A stretch of 64,000 bases of DNA, from the NCBI GenBank assembly GCA_009746045.1, contig RPFO01001965.1, forward strand, positions 1-64,000, written 5' to 3'. Positions 61,257 to 64,000 of this stretch are shown one piece after another. How positions within the stretch are numbered: position 1 is the first letter of the stretch; every line of letters starts with the position of its first letter. The notes under the pieces are model-generated. The model saw only the letters and a program-made list of their open reading frames with translations. It had not been told where the DNA came from and did not search any database. This stretch comes from Mesostigma viride. Lineage: Eukaryota > Streptophyta > Mesostigmatophyceae > Mesostigmatales > Mesostigmataceae. Both the position numbers and the translations under genes were made by a program.

Positions 61257-62020
61257 CGTTTAAGTGGCCAGCCGGAGCGGCTGCTTAGGTTTTAGCGGAC
61301 AAGTGTTCGAAGCGCGTCATTGGTGAATTACTTGGGAACTTGGGTTTCCCCGCGAAACTCCAACCGCACGTTCAGATTTCCAAATCTCAAGTAAAGTTCG
61401 GCGCAACTTTCTGAACGGGGGCAGTTGACGAGCAGCATTCCTCCGGACGAATGAATTGCGTTCCATACTTGCGCAAAATTTTGAAAGGTAGCTTGCGTGC
61501 AGCCCTACTAAAATTTGCGCGGACGTTCAGATTTCCAAATCTCGGGTAAATTTCGGCGGAACTTTCTGAACGGGGGTAGTTGGCGGGCAGCGTTCCTCCA
61601 GACGAATGAAATGCGTTCCATACTAGCGCAAAATTTTGAAAGGTAGCTTGCGTGCAGTCCTACTAAAATTTGCGCGAAGTGTGGGACTGAAAATTCGTAA
61701 CGGAAACTTTTTGGTAGTTGCCGTCAAGTCTTTTGTGCAAACGTGTGGGAGTGAAAATTCGTAACGGAAAATTTTTGGTAGTTGCCGTCACTTCATTTTG
61801 CGCGAGTGTTGGGCTGAAAATTCGTAACGGAAACTTTTTGGTAGTTGGCGTCACTTCCTTTGGTTCGACTGAAAATTCGCTGAAATTCGCTGAATTCGTA
61901 CCGTAGCCTAATTTTTAGTACCTCGAAGTGACGGGGCACCTAAAAATTTGCCCACAAGTACACTTGGCAGCGCGCTCACTGGGAAAAATTGTACAGCCGC
62001 TCCGGCGGGCCACTTGAACG
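61257..62020. mobile_element. TIR element with internal tandem repeats, inserted in the primase
   Basis: The segment is bounded by 27-bp inverted repeats (61257-61283 and 61994-62020) that agree at 25 of 27 positions, starting CGTTTAAGTGGCC on the left. Removing everything from TIR to TIR rejoins the primase frame between ...LLITI and KLDVLRS. The inside is AT-richer than the viral genes and holds two copies of a ~155-bp unit (from 61368 and 61523) followed by three ~64-bp units (from about 61679, 61743 and 61806) around GAAAATTCGTAACGGAAA. No transposase ORF. I find no clear target duplication. Confidence 0.75.
61368..61868. repeat. Two sets of tandem repeats inside the primase insertion
   Basis: Two ~155-bp units beginning CGTTCAGATTTCCAAATCTC are followed by three ~64-bp units containing TTTTTGGTAGTTG. 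They differ by scattered substitutions. Confidence 0.82.
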
Positions 62021-62420
62021 AATTGTAATGAGGAGGGCGGCGTCCCTGTCGACGGGCACGTAGGGGAAGTGCACGTGAAATCCGGTCTTCACCCCGTCCT
62101 TCCGGTCCTTGGGTGGTGCGCGACAGACCACCATCGTGTGGTCCAGGGTGAGGTCGCGGTCCTGGAACCGCGCGCACGCGGCCAGCACCTCCTGGACCCT
62201 CGGCAGCCACTGGTGGATGACCACGTCCCCCATGTCCTTCTCGTCGACGCAGTCCAGATCGAGGAAGAAGGGGAACGGCCCGTCCCGCGGCTTCTGCTCG
62301 ACGACGAGGTTCTTTCCGTCCTTGCCGTCCTTGGCGACCTTTTCGTAGAAGTAGTGCAGGTTCTCGGCGTCCATGGCCACGCGGCCGCCCCGGAACCCGT
62401 CCAGCAGCAGGTGGGTGTAC

Positions 62421-62594
62421 TCATCCGTCTTGCCGACAAACAAGTCCTTCTGGACCAGCCAGCGCGTGGCGGCAGAGTAGGGATCCCCCATCACCGTCTA
62501 CCTCGACGTAGGCCTGTCGGAAGGGGAAGAGACAGGTCACGAGAGACCAGAAGGACACGAAGACAGTCAGCGACAGGACGAGCGAGGGGTCCAT
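62421..62594 (-). CDS. Possible small membrane ORF overlapping the primase start
   Basis: The 57-residue ORF starts MDPSLVLSLTVFVSFWSLVTC, a single membrane helix, then runs into the primase N-terminus in another frame. CTTCCGACAG inside it could instead be a splice acceptor for an upstream primase exon. Either reading is weak. Confidence 0.25.
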   Translation of the reverse strand: MDPSLVLSLTVFVSFWSLVTCLFPFRQAYVEVDGDGGSLLCRHALAGPEGLVCRQDG

Positions 62595-62676
62595 CGCAAT
62601 CAAGGGCGAGAAATAAATTGCGCCGTTTTACGTGCGCTCGGGGGCAGACAGGCACAAAAAAAAAACTACTACAAAG

Positions 62677-63447
62677 ATGAGCCACAAGGAGATGCACCCC
62701 CACCCCATTCTGACGGATATCAAGACGGACGGGGGCAGCTCTGACGTCACGCCGGCCAGCTCCCCCAAGTACGACATGACGAAGCTCACTACGAACCTGG
62801 AGAACGCCCACGACATGGGCATCTACAAGTACGTGATCCGCGACAAGGAGACAAACTCCGAGTGGACGCGCGACATGGAGGAGCTGGTGTACGGATGGGG
62901 CCAGAAGGGGGTCGGGTTTCGCCACATGCACGACATGGCGTCACGCTACTTCCGCAGCTGGTCTCAGGGGTTGGGCATTCCGGCGATCATCCTGTCCACG
63001 GTGGCCGGCACCGCCTCTCTTTCGAAGGTGGCATCCGGCAGCCATTACGGCGACACGGCGGCCATCGCTATCGGCGTGGTCAGCATGGTGGTGTCGGCGC
63101 TGACCGGCGTCCAGAACTTCATGCAGTTCACAAGACGGTCCGAGCAGCACAAGCAGATGTCGAACCGATTCGGGTCCTTCTTCCGGGAGATCGATTGCGA
63201 GCTGACCAAGCCCCGGGCCCACCGTCAGAATGCGTTCGAGTTCATCCAGGTCTGCCGGCTGACGCTCGACAACCTTTTGGCGCAAGGCCCGGACATGCCC
63301 GAGTTCATAGCGCAGAGGTACAGGCGCAAGGTGAGGGAAACGGGCGAGGGGTCGGAGTCTGGCGACGGGCCGGGGAAGGTGGTCGTGAGCGTGAAGAGGG
63401 ATCGCGAGGCCCACGCTGTGGTGCGCATAATGGGGGCGGCGGGATAA
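62677..63447 (+). CDS. SLATT-like two-helix membrane protein, 256 aa
   Basis: Two membrane helices at about residues 98-118 (GLGIPAIILSTVAGTASLS) and 128-148 (AAIAIGVVSMVVSALTGVQNF) are followed by a long cytoplasmic helix region (RRSEQHKQMSNRFGSFFREID). This is the SLATT-type layout. In bacteria SLATT proteins are membrane effectors linked to nucleotide signalling; in giant viruses related proteins are common and of unknown role. Intact. The ATG follows a 9-A run and CTACTACAAAG. Confidence 0.65.
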   Translation: MSHKEMHPHPILTDIKTDGGSSDVTPASSPKYDMTKLTTNLENAHDMGIYKYVIRDKETNSEWTRDMEELVYGWGQKGVGFRHMHDMASRYFRSWSQGLGIPAIILSTVAGTASLSKVASGSHYGDTAAIAIGVVSMVVSALTGVQNFMQFTRRSEQHKQMSNRFGSFFREIDCELTKPRAHRQNAFEFIQVCRLTLDNLLAQGPDMPEFIAQRYRRKVRETGEGSESGDGPGKVVVSVKRDREAHAVVRIMGAAG

Positions 63448-63473
63448 AATTCTCGTCTAATAGCAACCTGACG

Positions 63474-63695
63474 ATGGACACGTTGCCGTCTCTCCTGGTC
63501 TTCTTCGCGGCGTCCTACCTGCTCCTGCGCGCGAAACCCGCGTGCATGTTCGAGCCGGACGGGCGCCCCATGAAGTTCGGGGTCGGCGCGCGGCAGACGC
63601 TCACGCCGTTCTGGCTGGTGGCGCTCGTGCTGGGGCTGTACGTCCCGTCGGCCCTGCTTCCAGCCAGGGGCGGGTACCGCGGCTACGGGTGGTAA
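63474..63695 (+). CDS. Small membrane protein, 73 aa
   Basis: Two hydrophobic helices (LPSLLVFFAASYLLLR near the start; TPFWLVALVLGLYVPSALL in the second half) and a Gly/Tyr tail (GGYRGYGW). It lies 26 bases after the SLATT-like gene, same strand. Confidence 0.6.
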   Translation: MDTLPSLLVFFAASYLLLRAKPACMFEPDGRPMKFGVGARQTLTPFWLVALVLGLYVPSALLPARGGYRGYGW

Positions 63696-63757
63696 AAAGA
63701 AATCTCGGCGACTGGTAACTCTCTCTCGCACACGCCCGAAGTCCGTTGCACCCTATC

Positions 63758-64000
63758 ATGGACAACCGCAACACCCACCCCAAGGATGACAGCAGCACAT
63801 GCGCGCCAGGGAAGGGATGCGACGATGGATGCGAGGGCTGCGACACGTGTCGCCCCCTTGCTGACTTGCCGGACCATTTTCAGTGCCAGTACAGAGACGA
63901 GCTGCTGAATCTCTACCTGACGCTGAAGGAGCAGTGCGCGGCGTACGGTTACCCGCTGCTTCAAGACTTGACGTTCGCGGCCTTCGAGGACTTCGCGTTG
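63758..64000 (+). CDS. Partial ORF, cysteine-rich start, runs off the window
   Basis: Begins MDNRNTHPKDDSSTC and then GCDDGCEGCDTCRPL, a cluster of closely spaced cysteines that may bind metal. A helical region (YRDELLNLYLTLKEQC) follows. It is open for 81 codons to the end of the window. CTATC precedes the ATG. Confidence 0.5.
   Translation, partial: MDNRNTHPKDDSSTCAPGKGCDDGCEGCDTCRPLADLPDHFQCQYRDELLNLYLTLKEQCAAYGYPLLQDLTFAAFEDFAL

Larger units (their letters stand above)
60239..62491 (-). pseudogene. UL52/PrimPol-type primase, disrupted by a TIR element and frameshifts
   Basis: Primases of this archaeo-eukaryotic type start DNA replication in giant viruses. The N-terminal exon-like part (62491 to 62021) holds FFLDLDC, the metal-binding D-x-D motif, and KTGFHVHFP, the nucleotide-binding His motif. 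After the insertion, 61256 onward gives the third conserved block (WSAVVDKTVLLDNGIRILWSW) and a Cys-rich module (CERCVPC...CGRCEFC...CELC). The C-terminal zinc-binding region (YRTC...H-x2-NNVWF...QRCFDEDCRGY) is typical of the UL52/PrimPol finger. Frame changes occur near 60620-60640 and near 60490-60500. Start: the ATG at 62491 after an in-frame GTG. Confidence 0.8.

Noticed and set aside
61257-62020. An intron in the primase
   Set aside because: The edges are 27-bp inverted repeats, not GT...AG, and the frame rejoins exactly between the outer ends of those repeats.
1-64000. tRNA or rRNA genes
   Set aside because: No cloverleaf with a TTCGAATC-type arm and no rRNA core sequence was noticed by eye. 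A tRNAscan run would be decisive.

Overview
The window looks like nuclear DNA of a green (chlorophyte-type) alga that carries a stretch of an endogenous giant virus (Nucleocytoviricota-like) and has been heavily invaded by transposons. The virus reading rests on gene content from about 23 kb to the right end: a UL52/PrimPol-type primase, a conserved protein with the NYAK...DPFxRR...NFFRWAI signature, a Bro-N-like protein, a SLATT-like two-helix membrane protein, a capping-guanylyltransferase-like protein, a tandem SET protein, a class II (B12-dependent) ribonucleotide reductase, and a cluster of phage-fibre-like structural genes. Genes are dense, on both strands, GC-rich, with short AT-rich TATA/GTAYA-like gaps in front of start codons. 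The algal host is inferred from GTGCGT...GCAG spliceosomal introns, from the mobile-element types and from GC content. No unmistakable host housekeeping gene is present, and no capsid, packaging ATPase or DNA polymerase is visible, so this is one part of a viral genome.

Layout. 1-728: flank with one small zinc-ribbon ORF. 734-23030: one Ty3/gypsy chromovirus-type retrotransposon on the minus strand (target duplication CCGGT on both sides), opened up by three later insertions: a TTAA-flanked element (8036-9734) between gag and pol, a complete 8.1-kb LTR element (11165-19270, duplication CCAGG) inside gag, and a second TTAA-flanked element (19351-21068) also inside gag. 23064-29456: viral zinc-finger, unknown, Bro-N and small zinc proteins plus a 50-bp tandem array. 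29510-41489: a large fibre-like gene split by a copia-like LTR element (32664-41166, duplication CCACT). 41588-51668: structural/fibre cluster, including an inverted paralogue of the split fibre gene and the SET protein. 51673-54635: class II ribonucleotide reductase with three introns, one carrying its own ORF. 54839-59478: small membrane proteins, the conserved giant-virus protein and a long disordered protein. 59573-62491: guanylyltransferase-like fragment and a primase gene broken by a TIR element. 62677-64000: SLATT-like and small membrane genes, then a partial ORF.

State of the region. Removing each mobile element at its duplication or terminal repeat rejoins the host reading frame (Ty3 gag and pol, the fibre gene, the primase), so these genes were intact when hit. 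Many viral ORFs, and the retrotransposons, also carry single-base frameshifts, often in G or C runs. These could be decay or long-read errors. The ribonucleotide reductase stands out: its four exons splice into one uninterrupted 683-residue frame with the expected catalytic residues.
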